DNA of 64,000 bases from Odontocerum albicorne (lineage: Eukaryota > Arthropoda > Insecta > Trichoptera > Odontoceridae). A model generated the notes under the pieces. It did not search any database, was not told the DNA's origin, and saw only the letters and a list, made by a program, of their open reading frames with translations. The stretch is taken from the NCBI GenBank assembly GCA_949825065.1, contig OX463838.1:8720251-8784250 (forward strand). Reading direction: 5' to 3'. This document shows, piece by piece, positions 43,725 to 55,229 of the stretch (within the stretch, counting starts at the first letter, position 1; every line of letters begins with the position of its first letter). The position numbers were made by a program, and so were the translations under genes.

Positions 43725-44059
43725 TGATATAATAAATTACAATGGTTATAAAGATGTTAAAAATGCGTAGTTCTACTATGAATAACTGAGTAATCTAACT
43801 CTTTTTTTGTGTCAATGGTATTTTTCAAGATATAGTAAAAAAAACAACTAGACATGTATTTTTGTACCTACAATACTAAGTGTTAGATATGCAATATATT
43901 GATCTACCTATACATGGCTTGGCCCTCGTTCACATTGGATTTCATTAAACGTTCTACTCGTACAACTGACTATCACTATGAAAATATTTTTTCCTCATTA
44001 AATAATCTCGACATAAAACATTGCGAATCCATGATCTTGAATTGTATCACACAAATTTA
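43725..44059. other. Stretch without recognised gene
   Basis: AT-rich; no similarity beyond the first 20 bases, which complete the Penelope-end-like sequence. Confidence 0.5.
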
Positions 44060-45202
44060 ACTCTAATTGTTTTCGACATCTTGTACAGTGTTTATAGTAT
44101 ACTTTCTCACTTAAACCCCTCGCCCCGATGCTGTAAAACTGGTCATAAATTGAAAACGCTTGAAAGCAAAACCAAGTGTTTTTCTCTAAATAAAGATGCT
44201 TCAATGTACAATATAATAAATGAGATAAAATTGATTATACAAGATTATGCCTTCAGTTTTCAAATTAAAATATATATATAAGAAGGTGACTTTTTGACAG
44301 ATACAGAAAAAAAAACAAGTGAGTGTAAACTGATGCGAATGAAAAATGTGTGATGAGGAGTTATCAGATATGATTTTGATGTGATTGATGAGATTATGAT
44401 GCAGTTGAGAGTGTGTGTGTGAAAGCTTGGGATTTAATTGTGTAAAGATGTCAATGTTTTAGTATTTAGGTAAATATAATATTTGAAATTTTTGTTTAAG
44501 GAATGAAACCACTTCGTCACAGGCCTTGCCTAATAAAGTGATTTTATAAATTCACGGAATGGAGGATTTTTATCATTTTATCTACTTCTACTCTGCTGTC
44601 TTTCCATTAAAACGATGTAAATTTCAAATTATGTATTGTGGATGAGGATATGGTTGTAGATGCGAAAATGAAGTGACCGGACATGTGATAATCATGGGCA
44701 ATCATAGACTCCCAAAACGCGTCTTATATGGGGAAGTAATGGGCAAGTTTAGGGTTGGTGGGCAGAAGAAGCACTATCAGGACAATCTGCGAGAGCCGCT
44801 GACTTTGTGCGGGGTGCCTGTAGACTAGAAACAAGTGGCTCAAGATTATGAAAAGTGGAGAGCTATCTGTTCTCAAGCTGATAATTTCTCAACACCGAGA
44901 CTTATGAGAAACAGCGTGCTGCGAACATGCGTCAGCGTTACCAGATGGCTCAACAGGATCCATATAACTGTTACGTCTGCGGGAGGGAGTCTGCGTGTCT
45001 AGAGTCGGGTTGTTCTTTCGCAGAAGATCGACGTGGATGAGCAGCTCGAGATTAAAGTTAGAATGGCGAGGGGATCCTCGACTACGAAGCCCACCAACGA
45101 CTACGAAGATTGTGTGCAGTGTAAAATAGAAATCAAAATATCTCATAAACACCACGTGATATTTCAGAATCTTTTTGATGCTTGGAAATTTTTTTTATTT
45201 GT
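44060..45202 (+). repeat. Large direct repeat, copy B (1143 bp)
   Basis: Near-identical partner of 40996-42161, offset 3064 bp at the left end. It contains the second LINE-Z relic at about 44690-45140. Confidence 0.95.
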
Positions 45203-46430
45203 CACATTTTTAAGTAAAATTTTCTTTGTTATTGAGGGAATGGAATTAATCACGTAAAGCTTAAAGCATCCCCTGTTAATTGATACGTTTTCTATATAAT
45301 ATCTGACGTATGGTTCAGTCAAAATATTTTGACGCTTCTCGTTACCGACACGTCAAATATACTCCGCAAACAATCAACAAAGTTTCAACGTTTTCGCAAA
45401 ATTATGCACAGTGTTCGTGATATTGAACTGAGCAGTCAATGGAACAATGGGGAAGCTATCTGGTAGCAATCCTGACACGGGGGAGCACAAGTATAGCGTA
45501 TCTCATAAATACCCAGATAATTGTGGGAGACAGCTGAGATGAATATAAACATATTAATCGCTTCTCCGCTCACTCAGATTGTGTACCGGATGTTACGGAA
45601 CACATATCCATTTTAATTTATAAACGTTTACCATTATTTGTCGACCTCGGAAGTTTAATCGAATTTCTTCATTTCAGCGGTATTGAATTTAATTTCTCAT
45701 TTTAAACTGACTATAATACATTAATTATTTTTAGTTAAGGTACACAATGAACAAGGTTTTATCGTTTTATATAAAAATGGTTCTTTTGATGCCCAGGGTG
45801 GAAATGAGAAAGGAAAAAAAAAGACGACGAAACAAGACTTCCCGTGGTAAATGGAGTGAAAATGGCGCTAAAGAGCTCTTTAAAATTAACAAACAAGAGC
45901 CGATAGTCCTGAATCGTATAATTGAGAGAGGAACCTTGAGAAGGCCGAGGTTTTCCTTCAGCTGTTATGTCACACGAGAAAACCGAAAAGGTTGTTATTT
46001 TATGCACATTTAGCTTTTTAGAAGATATTTTTACTATAGATCGATAAGGTTAGTGGTGCAAGAGCGTTTAAGACCGTTATTGGTGTCATACTACCTAGCA
46101 CTGAAACCCCACATTTACAAATATATATATTTTCGTTTCTGTTAAATTTTTTCATTTGTTGTAGTAAAAACGTATAATGCGCCGAAAAAAAAATCTTATT
46201 TTATTCCATCTTCAAAATGACACGCAAAAAACCGATAGCGACATCTATCCGAGAACTATAGGTACTTTCCGGACAACATATAAGCGCTGCGATTTACTTG
46301 GTTATTATTACATAACATTGTTATAAGTATTCATTAAATAAAAGTGTTCGTCCGGATTTAATTATACTGAAAATAAATTCAATTAAAATAGGTGTCGGCA
46401 TTAAACTCTTTATCGATCACTTAAATAAAG
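45203..46430. other. Stretch without recognised gene
   Basis: An 88-codon Lys/Arg-rich frame (45747-46013 plus) has an overlapping minus-strand frame of similar length; neither shows a known domain. Confidence 0.45.
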
Positions 46431-48207
46431 CAGAGCTTCCCAACCGGTGTGCCGCAAGTATTTTGCGTACATCAAAATTCAGACGGCTACTCAATATCGC
46501 GCGATCGTTGCTCTTGGCGCGATGACATTGCTATAATGAACGCATCCTACTAAGTTGCTTTGAAAATAACGCTATTGTAGATTAAGAAATAATTAAAAGG
46601 ATTTTTTACCGTTAAATATTAACCTTTTTACGGCGATGGCTCGAGTATCTTTCGTGTGTCCCACGGGCGGCGGTGTTTTACCTCAATAAATTTATATTGT
46701 ATCTACATAAAAATATGACTCACCATTATCCCGAATCTGATTACTGTGGAACTGTGCGCCGATGCATTTTTTAGCTGACACTATACACACGTAATATTAT
46801 CCAAATCAAAGCTATAAATAAAGTGCGACAATATAAGAAGCAATAATCGAAGAAAACAATAATCCATAAACAATAATCCATAAACAATGAAAAAGGCAAT
46901 TAATTCAATACGCAATACGCGTACTTACAAAAAAAATATCGACGCAAAATACGTCATATTGATCCGGAGCAATCGTCATTAGAAACATGACCTTCAACAC
47001 ACCCGAACGTGTGGCGCTAATATTTAAAATGCTTTAAATTTCGACGGCCTCGAATCGGTCTGTTTAAATCCTTCTTATGGATCAAGTACTTGAAGTTTTG
47101 ATGATTTTAAAAGAGATGTCACTAGAGGACACGTTTTGTCTTATATTCAGGTTAAAAATTTTAAAGAAGATTTAATTTTGACTGAGATATCGACACGCAA
47201 AGTTAGTGGCCACTTAAATGGCCGCTCGCCAGGACGGCACGTATTATGTATGGGCCAGTTAAGTGGTCCCCCGCCGTGAAAGAGTTAATTATAACGATAA
47301 ATAAAACAACTGTCCTAATTTAGTTATGTATTTTCTTTTCTTATTAAATAAGCTGATAATCATTAATAGCTTTTGAATATTATGAAACATGCCTGTTGAC
47401 ATGCAATTCCCATACGTTTTTTATGGTTTTTATATAATATATTATGCTATTACGAGAAACCTTTATAACCAGCATTTTTCTGGAGCTGAAATATGCACAA
47501 TATAGTTTTATTATTTATTTAGTCTTTGCTCTCACGTAATAATGTAAGATATAAGAATAGCAAATATCAATTTAAAGAGATAACAATTCAATAACCAATA
47601 GACAATACATATTTCCCTTCCCCCATAATTCTTAATATTTATGCTCATATACCGTCGACTCTCGGTTGATACTCGAGAAGTTCATATACAGCTTATATGC
47701 TCATAAACCTTCTAGTCGACTAACTAGGAATTCCTTTTTTAAGTCAACCAGCTTATCACGTGTGTCAATCAAATACTCACTGATAGGAAAATAAAAAATA
47801 GAAATTTATGAGATTTACACTTTCAAATAAACTAACAAAAATGGAAAAAAATATTAGCCACGTGTCAGAAACGAAAAATAAGTTTATGATACATAACCAT
47901 CGAGGATTCTGGTTTTCTGCGTAACGACAACCCATTTTTTTAGGTTACCACATCTATCATTGACACTTCCCTCCAAATTTCAACGTCATAGCTTGACATT
48001 TGTAAAAGTTACGCTGTACTAAGTACATCTACCTTTGTGCGTGTTTTCGAGACAACGAGATCCCTGCCGCTATTTGTCAGTGTGCAATAATATTAATATA
48101 AGAGTTTGAAAAAGTTAAAAGTACGTAAGCATTCTTCAGTGTGCCTTGAAAATGGTACGTAGAATACTCTTAGTGTACCATAACGTAAAAAAGATTGAGA
48201 AACACTG
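46431..48207. mobile_element. Non-autonomous hAT-like element (1.78 kb)
   Basis: The left end CAGAGCTTCCCAACCGGTGT and the right end AAGATTGAGAAACACTG (reverse CAGTGTTTCTCAATC) follow the hAT terminus pattern. Inner sequences also correspond (GTGTGCC near both ends, GTGTACCATAACG on the right). Flanking octamers AAATAAAG and ATTGAAAG agree only partly. No transposase seen inside; a REP-H copy lies near 47690-47850. Confidence 0.6.
47690..47850 (+). repeat. REP-H dispersed repeat, copy 2
   Basis: Partner of 29708-29850; nested within the hAT-like element 46431-48207. Confidence 0.6.
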
Positions 48208-48606
48208 ATTGAAAGTTCATTTAATATCGTTTTCCGTTATTTTGCGTGTTGACTCGCCGCCAAAACTGGGATTTGGTTTGTTTGGACTATCGTCGTTGCT
48301 GAGTAAACATCGGACGGTTTTCGGGAATATCTTCCGGACCATCTTTGCTGATTACCTTTTAACAATTTTTGCCAATACCGGATACTTCAACAGCAAAATA
48401 ATAGAGTACGAAATATACTCAGCTTTATTTATTTATTTTATTCAGCAACTTAACATTACAATACAATTCATTTATTTTTTCCTGTTTCAACAAATGTTAT
48501 TCCGTTTTGACTGATCGTTCGAAGTTTTGATGCCAGGAATCCAGTTAACTATTGCTGATAAATGTAATTTATCGTGACATAAATTCACTTATAACATATT
48601 AAACGT
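48208..48606. other. Stretch between two hAT-like elements
   Basis: A 101-codon hydrophobic frame (48209-48514) has no recognised similarity. Confidence 0.45.
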
Positions 48607-49197
48607 CTGGTTTCTCAACCTGTGGCTCGCGACCTCTAGGGGCTCGCAGCGAAATATCAGGAGGGTCGCAAAAACAAAAATAACTATCGTGTACAAAAAG
48701 AGAATAACACATGTAAGAAAACAGACATAATTTTTTTTAAATTACAGTCAAGTCATTGTTATACAATTTATAAGCAGTAATCCACTGAACTTCCTTTCGG
48801 AAGGTCGACGGTTCGAACCCTGCGCTATACTACTCCCCTCGAATCACACATGCATTTTTTTCCGCCTAGTATTCGAGGGCATAAGGATATCTTTGATTTC
48901 GATCATGTCTGTTCTTTCAAAAAAGAAATCATGGCGGTGTACACCGATCATCTCACTCCGGTGTGCCATCGGATCCAGTACAGCGGTGTGGCCGGTGAGT
49001 TTGCTAGCTCACTGATATAAAAGACAAACAAACTCAACGGCATAGCTTCACTTTCCAACTGAATTGACGTTGGAATGGTGAGGGGACCCTCGACTTTGAA
49101 GCCCAGCAACAACGATGGCGATAAGTTTTTGCAGGGTGGTCGCGAAGTCGTTTTTTTTTTAGCAGGGTCCCAAGGCTAAAAAAGGTTGAGAAACAAG
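48607..49197. mobile_element. Non-autonomous hAT-like element with nested SINE-A
   Basis: The left terminus CTGGTTTCTCAACCTGTGGC with CGCGACC and the right terminus TAAAAAAGGTTGAGAAACAAG with GGTCGCGAAG are inverted matches of hAT type. Inside are a SINE-A copy (48795-48925) and a LINE-Z-like 3' fragment (TTGACGTTGGAATGGTGAGG, about 49061-49130). Confidence 0.65.
48795..48925 (+). mobile_element. SINE-A copy (nested)
   Basis: TTCGGAAGGTCGACGGTTCG (B box GGTTCGAACCC), then ACTACTCCCCTCGAATCACA, TTTTTTTCCGCCTAGTATTC, GAGGGCATAAGGATATCTTT and CGATCATGTCTGTTCTT. The A-box half of the head is missing, so the copy is 5'-truncated. It matches 6078-6238. Confidence 0.75.
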
Positions 49198-49956
49198 AGT
49201 TTACGATAACATTAGTTCTCATTATCTGCATATATTTATCTCAGTTTTTCTTTCTGTTTTTAGTGACATGTCTAAACTCAAAAATTAAATCATCATTTTC
49301 AAATTTGTATCTGTGATTTTTTTATGTTTATTAAATTAAATACAAATCGGAAGCTCGACATCATTTCATTTGGGACCTTCAACTGTGGTTCGTTCCGATA
49401 TCGTCTTAAAATTTAATATTCAGTCTCTTCACAAAGCCTTATTTTCATATTAGCCTCGTGAAAATCCTCCCAAGTTTTTTTTAATATTAAAGTTGACTTG
49501 GGAAGTTTTAATTTGCCAACTTCTCACAAAGTTGGAGCGAACCTCACGTACACATCTGCCGCCACTTGCTACGGGTATATTAGCGTAGCTACGAGTAGAT
49601 GTGATCGCGGTGCAAAGCTTCTCTCAGGGCAAGAGTTACTGCGGGATATGTCGTATATCAAGGAGTCTCCCTACCGCGCTCTAATACCATTTTTCAATAC
49701 TAGTAGACGTTTAACTTTTAATACCACTGTTCCCTACCATATCCAACGACTTAATTAAGAACATTTATCATCTGGAACTATAAAAGTGAATGAATAAAAC
49801 CTCTTGGCAATTAGGTATATAATTCGAATGGGTAACAAACCACATGTTGATCCCATGGAAGTAAAAATTATACATTTAAAAAATTGCTGTCATAATTAAA
49901 ACAGTTTTCCTTTCGATAACTGCAAAAATGTATAAAATCATACGTAGCATCTCGCC
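49198..49956. other. Stretch without recognised gene
   Basis: An 86-codon frame (49498-49758) lies in a slightly GC-richer patch; no domain recognised. Confidence 0.45.
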
Positions 49957-50435
49957 ATTTCCATGGGATAGGCAGAGAGTACATAGTGAGCTCCAGACTT
50001 TCCTATAACGATACAAATCTTTCGCCTCTTCTAAATTTATAAACCTTCTCACAAGACTACGATTTCCATGACTTTTTTACATTTCCTTCTTTCAAAATAT
50101 CATCCACTTGATCCTACCGTACTTTTTTTTGGTCTTCCTGTACCACGTCTTCCACTCACATTTTCACTGTATATTTTTTTATTAGTCTTCATTCATTCGT
50201 TATTCATGTCCCAACCATCTCGGAGTGCTCTTCTTGATCTTTCTTAATACACCAACCTTTAGTTCACATTCGTCCCTAATCATTTCATTCCGTATTCTAT
50301 CATACACTGTCACCCCGTGTATTCTCAGCGCACGCATTTCTACACCATGTTTTCGGTTTCTTTCAGTATTTTTCCACGTCCACGTTTCACTTCCATACAT
50401 CAAAGCTGGTACTAGAATTCTGTTGGGGATTATAA
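49957..50435 (-). pseudogene. LINE-D ORF2 C-terminal domain, best copy
   Basis: The minus-strand frame 50442-50200 reads NRILVPALMYGSETWTWKNT, NRKHGVEMRALRIHGVTVYD, RIRNEMIRDECELKVGVLRK and KSTPRWLGHE. These are the conserved YGSETWT, EMRALR, YDRIRNE and RWLGH boxes after the RT thumb of a LINE. Further 3' the DNA continues with broken frames through the GRG-P-K-DQ, DD-LKEG and final SAYP-G region to GGCGAGATGCTACG near 49957. No RT catalytic motif is retained. Confidence 0.8.
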
Positions 50436-51174
50436 TAATCAAAGCAGATTTTGATACTGTCCGGTTCGAGAATATATGTATCTTTGGGTGCCTTGACTTT
50501 GTTTCCTTTCGCTACACGCCAGTCGATATCTCTCGTTACTCTTCCATCATCAGAAAATACTACCTTTTATAGCAGAATTCCTAAGTTGCTCTAATTATTT
50601 ATTGCTCACCCATATATCGCATTTACTTTTACTTTCACACTTTTCCATCACCATGGCTTTTACTTTCCCACCACCATGGCTTTTACTTTCACACTTTTCC
50701 ATCACAATGGCTTTGACTTTCTGATGTATTAACTCGGACTCCGACCCATGAACTTCTTTCTGAACTGACTCCTATACTAAGATATGAACAATCGAAAAGC
50801 TTAATATTTTTTTCAATTGGGGAAATTCGAGATTCTTTTATCATTTTTAAAATAAAAAAATATTTACACAAAATCCACGTTCTATGTAACTATGGCAATG
50901 TTTGTAGTCGTATCACTGTGTCGTTATATTAATTAATTATGTGATACTTGTATCCGCATGATTAAGGCGAACATGCTGAAGACAATAGCCGGAAGACAAA
51001 ATTTTCGTCAGCTCCGTCAATCAAGCCTTCTGGTTTAGAGCCACTGGAGTAGTCACGTATCTAACTTGATGTCTGTTTTTGTAAGTGTTGAAAATATTAT
51101 ACTTCTGCTCGTCAATAGGGGTCAATTACTTGTCGATGAACTCTCGAACACACTAGAACCTTTTATTTATTACT
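50436..51174. other. Stretch without recognised gene
   Basis: Includes a short imperfect tandem of about 27-bp units around CACCATGGCTTTTACTTTC at 50637-50720. No coding recognised. Confidence 0.5.
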
Positions 51175-51235
51175 TTTTTGGGTTCCATCGGTAATCGAAC
51201 CCGGAAACCTTGAATGTGATCTTTCTAAGTCACGG
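51175..51235 (-). mobile_element. SINE-B head fragment, minus strand
   Basis: GGGTTCCATCGGTAATCGAA and CCCGGAAACC with a trailing TCACGGAGTT reflect the B-box half of a SINE-B head. Confidence 0.55.
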
Positions 51236-51529
51236 AGTTTATCATTCTATAAATCACAGTTACGTTTAATTGAAATACACATCCTCGTTTTAATAACTTA
51301 CGTCACATTAAACATTTTGTCTACGGTAAGAAAATTATAGCTGCAGTGCCTCCCTTAACATACCTATTTTAAAATTATTACCTGAATCAATGTTCCGTAG
51401 CGCAATTTATTTGCGAACTGAGAACATTCAGCCGGTATCTCCGCTCTGCATAATGTGATTTTATGGTCCTCTTTCGCAGCTGTGCATTTTATTGAGATTG
51501 TAATATTTTAAACTGTCACTTTATCTAGA

Positions 51530-51598
51530 CCCATAGGCTGGATTACCAGGAAGGTTATTGAACCCACAGGCTGGATTACCAGGAAGGTTATTGAACCC
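51530..51598 (+). repeat. 33-bp tandem duplication
   Basis: AGGCTGGATTACCAGGAAGG followed by TTATTGAACCCA occurs twice in succession. Confidence 0.9.
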
Positions 51599-51649
51599 AG
51601 GTATTGTCACATTCATTATTTACTTGTAATTGGTTTAATAATCTTAAAT

Positions 51650-51850
51650 GGTATTGTATAACACTTTTGTTGTATACAGTACAGTCTGGCGGGTATATTA
51701 GCATGTAGCAATCTCGTCCAACAGTCCAGAAATATCTTTAACAGGCCTTTAGTGAAAACCAGACTTGTACCCTTTTTAAAATAAATTGGGTTCCAACGGA
51801 AATTGAACCCGTAACCCAGACGTTTTACCACCTAGACCCCAGAGGTCGAT
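51650..51850 (-). mobile_element. SINE-B, short form, minus strand
   Basis: On the minus strand: GACCTCTGGGGTCTAGGTGG, GGGTTCAATTTCCGTTGG, AACCC, then GTCTGGTTTTCACTAAAGGC, GTTGGACGAGATTGC and ACTGTACTGTATACAACAAA. All short-form blocks are present. Confidence 0.8.
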
Positions 51851-51944
51851 CTTATCAGGTATGAAACAAGAAACCTCCTTGAATAAATAAAAAAAGTGAT
51901 AAAATGCCTGAATAAGGAGAAAAGCCTTTCACTTGTAACAAAAT

Positions 51945-52105
51945 GGGCCAGATTTTGAAAGAAGGTAAAGTGAGAAGTTTGAATAATAGAATATTGTGCA
52001 TGCGAGATGTATGAATGTAGAAGAGGGGAAGGTTGTTTGGACAGAAAAGTTTGGAGATCTGTTCTCTCTGCCTAGTCCGCAAAGGGCACGGCGTTTATAT
52101 GTGTA
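51945..52105 (+). pseudogene. LINE-D extreme C-terminus
   Basis: Encodes in shifting frames DQILKEGKVRS-like and RCMNVEEGKVV-like blocks and ends with CTGCCTAGTCCGCAAAGGGC, matching the LINE-D terminus. Confidence 0.65.
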
Positions 52106-52109
52106 TATA

Positions 52110-52375
52110 GTTGTAACGAAAGTGTTATAAAATACTTTTATTGCATACAGTACAACTAGCAGGTTTATTGACATGTGACAATCTCTTTCAACCAGCCAGA
52201 AAGGTGTTTAAACAAGCATCGAGTGAAAACCAAACCGGAACTCTTTTTTAAGTATGACTTTTAACATCTACTTAAAAAAGGTTCCATCTACTTGAACCCA
52301 TGAACCCCAGATCGGAAGATAAGTGTTTAAAAAACTTAGCTACAGGGGTCCACCTTATCAGATATTTTAGATAAG
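52110..52375 (-). mobile_element. SINE-B, short form, minus strand
   Basis: TTGCATACAGTACAACTAGC, GACATGTGACAATCTCTTTC, AACCAGCCAGAAAGGTGTTT and AGTGAAAACCAAACCGGAAC are the reverse of body and tail. The head at 52290-52370 is preceded by an extra AAAAGGTTCCATCTACTTGA duplication. Confidence 0.8.
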
Positions 52376-52424
52376 CAACCTTCTTCGGTCAATTCGGACA
52401 TTTTTTGAAAAAAATCTTTGTTGT

Positions 52425-52570
52425 GGCGAAAGTGTTACGTAGCCCTTCAATTGCATACCGTTCAACCTAGCAGATGTATTGTACTATGGCAATCTCTATC
52501 AACCAACCAGAAAGGTGTTTAAACAAACCTTAAGTAAAAACCAGGCTGGAACCTTTTTTCAAAAAAAAAT
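52425..52570 (-). mobile_element. SINE-B body and tail, minus strand
   Basis: TTGCATACCGTTCAACCTAG, GTACTATGGCAATCTCTATC, AACCAACCAGAAAGGTGTTT and AGTAAAAACCAGGCTGGAAC; the tRNA-like head is missing on the far side. Confidence 0.75.
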
Positions 52571-53194
52571 CTGTTAATTGCTCTTGGACTCTACGAGTAT
52601 TTTATAAATGGGAATGTCTGAAAACGTTATTTTCAACATTTTTTTATTATCTTAATTACATTAAGGGATCGTGTTCATTGTTTTCAGAGTTAGCCTTTTA
52701 CATTAAATTTATAAATAACATCAAATACAACCATTGTTCACGGACTTTAGATAGTCTCAAATCTAATACTCTTCCTAGATGCGAACGGTCTTCTTGAAAA
52801 GGCAAAGCTGAAAAAAAAGTTTCAATACGTATTTGCACAAAAGAAATGGGATTTTTAGGGGCATTGTGAATCGAATAGATTTTTATGAAAGGGAATGTTC
52901 CTTTGGATTCTGGTGGGGGTTGCTGATTTTTCGCTCTTAGTCTGTCACGTAAGCCGTTTAATTTTGTATGGAACACGAAAATACTGGGAAAGCAATAAAA
53001 ATTCTGGACATTTCTCAAAAATTTTACTTTAACAACTGTCTTTAATATTGTACTTTCGTTTTATCGTCTAAAAATGATTTTGGCTCTTTGTAACTTCTCG
53101 TATTTTTTCAACTATTCATAATTTCTGTCATTATCATTAATTTTCATATCTTTTATAACCTTATTTTTTATTCTATTAGGATACTTACCATCAT
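52571..53194. other. Stretch without recognised gene
   Basis: A 106-codon minus-strand frame (53018-52698) has no recognised domain. Confidence 0.45.
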
Positions 53195-53650
53195 ACAATT
53201 TCCGTGTCGGGGTAGATAGAGATTTAGGGACGGTTGTCCCGAATGGAAAGAAGGTGAGGATGATCGTTGTTTTAATAAAACTCGTTTGAAATCGGAATAT
53301 GCGAAGAGGTATTTTATTGTTAAACGTCGGTATTTATAATATTTGAAATGTGTGTAGAAAGGCGCGGAAGATATGTCGCTGTCTCGTTCTCGCTAAACAA
53401 TATTTATTGTTACACGTCCCGTATTTATATGATTTGTAGAAAGGCGCAGAAGATATGTCGCTGTCTCGTTCTCGCTAAACAATAACAAGCGGCTCGCGCT
53501 GTGATCACAGGGAGTGAGGATCGCTACAGAGAAAACAGAAAGCAAGACTTTACTATCTCGCCACTCATCCTTCGCCTTTTCTACATCCATACACATTCTC
53601 ATACAACTCCTACGATTTCTGTAACTTTATTCGTTTCCTTCTTTCAAATT
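53195..53650 (-). pseudogene. LINE-D terminus split by an insertion
   Basis: The terminal part (CCGTGTCGGGGTAGATAGAG) lies at 53203-53222. The adjoining part (CATCCTTCGCCTTTTCTACA, CCTACGATTTCTGTAACTTT) is at 53564-53640. The sequence between is foreign (53261-53523). Confidence 0.6.
53261..53523 (-). mobile_element. Solo-LTR-like insertion with 7-bp flanking duplication
   Basis: Flanked by GTGAGGA at 53254-53260 and 53524-53530. On the minus strand it contains TGTGATCACAGCGCGAGCCG, a TATA-like ATATAAATACGGG, AATAAAATACC and ends AACAACGATCA. A segment of about 50 bp (GTAGAAAGGCGC-GAAGATATG ... CTCGCTAAACAATA) is repeated 84 bp apart inside it. Consistent with an LTR-like element but without an internal region to prove it. 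Confidence 0.45.
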
Positions 53651-54468
53651 TTTGTAAAACATCTGTATATTTAGTTGGCAGAGATTGTCGTTCGGCAATA
53701 AACCCGCCGTACTATATACTGCAACTCAATTTTTTTATTTAAAAAATAATCAGTATTCTTTGAGGAACATTTTTACTGATATATTTTTATAGATTTAAAA
53801 CATTTTAGGCAAGAAAATCGCACCAGGAATCGAATCGAATTGTCTTTTTTTTTATTGTATGTGAAGTTGGCTAAGTTAAATTTGTATTGACTCGTATACA
53901 TTATTTCCTTTATTTGGTTAAAGATGTATGTAATAATCTAAAGAAAAATTATACTTTACTAATTTTGCACTAAGTTGAGCAAAACGTGTGGTATTGCCAT
54001 GACACATCACAAAGGTCTCTTGAGACGAGCCAGCGCAATCCAAGCGCCATGCAACATGCAGCCAGCCGGGTCAGGTGGTTCCGGTGCGGCACTCGAGTTT
54101 ATAGTAAAGTGCTGCTTCGTGTTTCCGGGAGGTTTTCCATCTGACTTCCGACTGCAGCGCTACTTGTGCCCCTAGCCTCCTTGTGCCAACATCAAAGCTA
54201 TGCCCCGGGGTTGCTTTTTTCGAATAGCGAAAATATGTGAATATAATTGTAGAAACATTTAAAATTATTTTATTAATTATTTTCAAACATGAGGAGTCAA
54301 ACCGAGAAAGGAAAAAGTTTTTATATTCCTTAAAATCGTACGAATTAAATTATATATATTTTTTTATAATTTATTTTGGTAATAACTCTTCCGGATTGAG
54401 TATTTCAGATTCATTGTGCGCACTTTGAATAAAATAATGTGTTACGTACACACAAATCGCCATTTACC
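53651..54468. other. SINE-B tail fragment and GC-rich island
   Basis: 53660-53735 resembles the SINE-B short-form tail (GGCAGAGATTGTCG, CAATAAACCCGCCGTACTAT). The island at 53985-54205 (GAGACGAGCCAGCGCAATCC, GCTACTTGTGCCCC) has 66-71-codon frames on both strands without recognised domains. Confidence 0.45.
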
Positions 54469-54720
54469 TGCTGGGGTAGGCAGAGATGACAGACTGCCAT
54501 ACTTTCCTATATTGATACACATATTTCGCCTCTTTCACACCCATACAGCACATAAGTGCATGATATTGTGAAAGTAGGAAATGTAAAAATCTAGGTAAAA
54601 CATAGGATTTGTATGAGAAGGTATATGTATGTGGAATGGGCGAAAGATGCGTGTCGCGATAAGAAAATCTGGCGCTCTCTCCTCTCAGCCTACCCCGACA
54701 GGAAGATAGCATGATGGTAG
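54469..54720. pseudogene. Two LINE-D ends in head-to-head inversion
   Basis: 54469-54550 is a minus-strand LINE-D terminus (GCTGGGGTAGGCAGAGATGA). 54555-54720 is a plus-strand LINE-D terminus (GGCGAAAGATGCGTGTCGCG, CTCAGCCTACCCCGACAGGA). The element ends therefore point outward on both sides. Confidence 0.7.
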
Positions 54721-55229
54721 GTGTTTAATAATTTGTTGCCAAAGTATACCCGAAAATGTGTGACGTGATAAGAAGGTCCGTAATTACACCACGAAAAGTC
54801 GCGATAACAACTTTCGGCTTCCGAAAACCATAATGGCAAAAATGAAAATAATTTATACTACAAATTTCAAACTTTTTAACAAAATGTCAAAAGTATTGAA
54901 GAAGACGAGAACGTCCAGAGTTTTCTTTTTCGGTGTTATATTTTTTTAAGATAAATTTCAGTGAAGTATGAAGTGAAAAAAAGTCAAGTATGAAGTGAAA
55001 AAAAAGAATGTGCGAGTTCTGTAATATAAAATGCTCGATGTAAATAAATTTGTTCAAATTAGTTAATAAGATTGTTTTAACTTAATAAATAAACAAACAC
55101 ACCAATATTTTATTTGTTTTTTAAAACTTAATTTATATGTCGTAATAAATCCTGGTGAAGGATCAGTAACCGTGTACACTTTAATTGTAAAAAGATAATG
55201 ACAGTACGATGGAGTTGTATCGACATTAA
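54721..55229. other. Stretch without recognised gene
   Basis: Contains a short duplicated AGTATGAAGTGAAAAAAA at 54964-55000; no gene. Confidence 0.5.

Noticed and set aside
43998..44281. Frames shared by the two 1.15-kb repeats as a duplicated gene
   Set aside because: The frames start in unrelated flanks, have no recognised domain and are AT-rich; identity reflects the segmental duplication.
45747..46013. 88-codon basic protein
   Set aside because: Composition is Lys/Arg-rich with no domain, and an equally long frame exists on the other strand.
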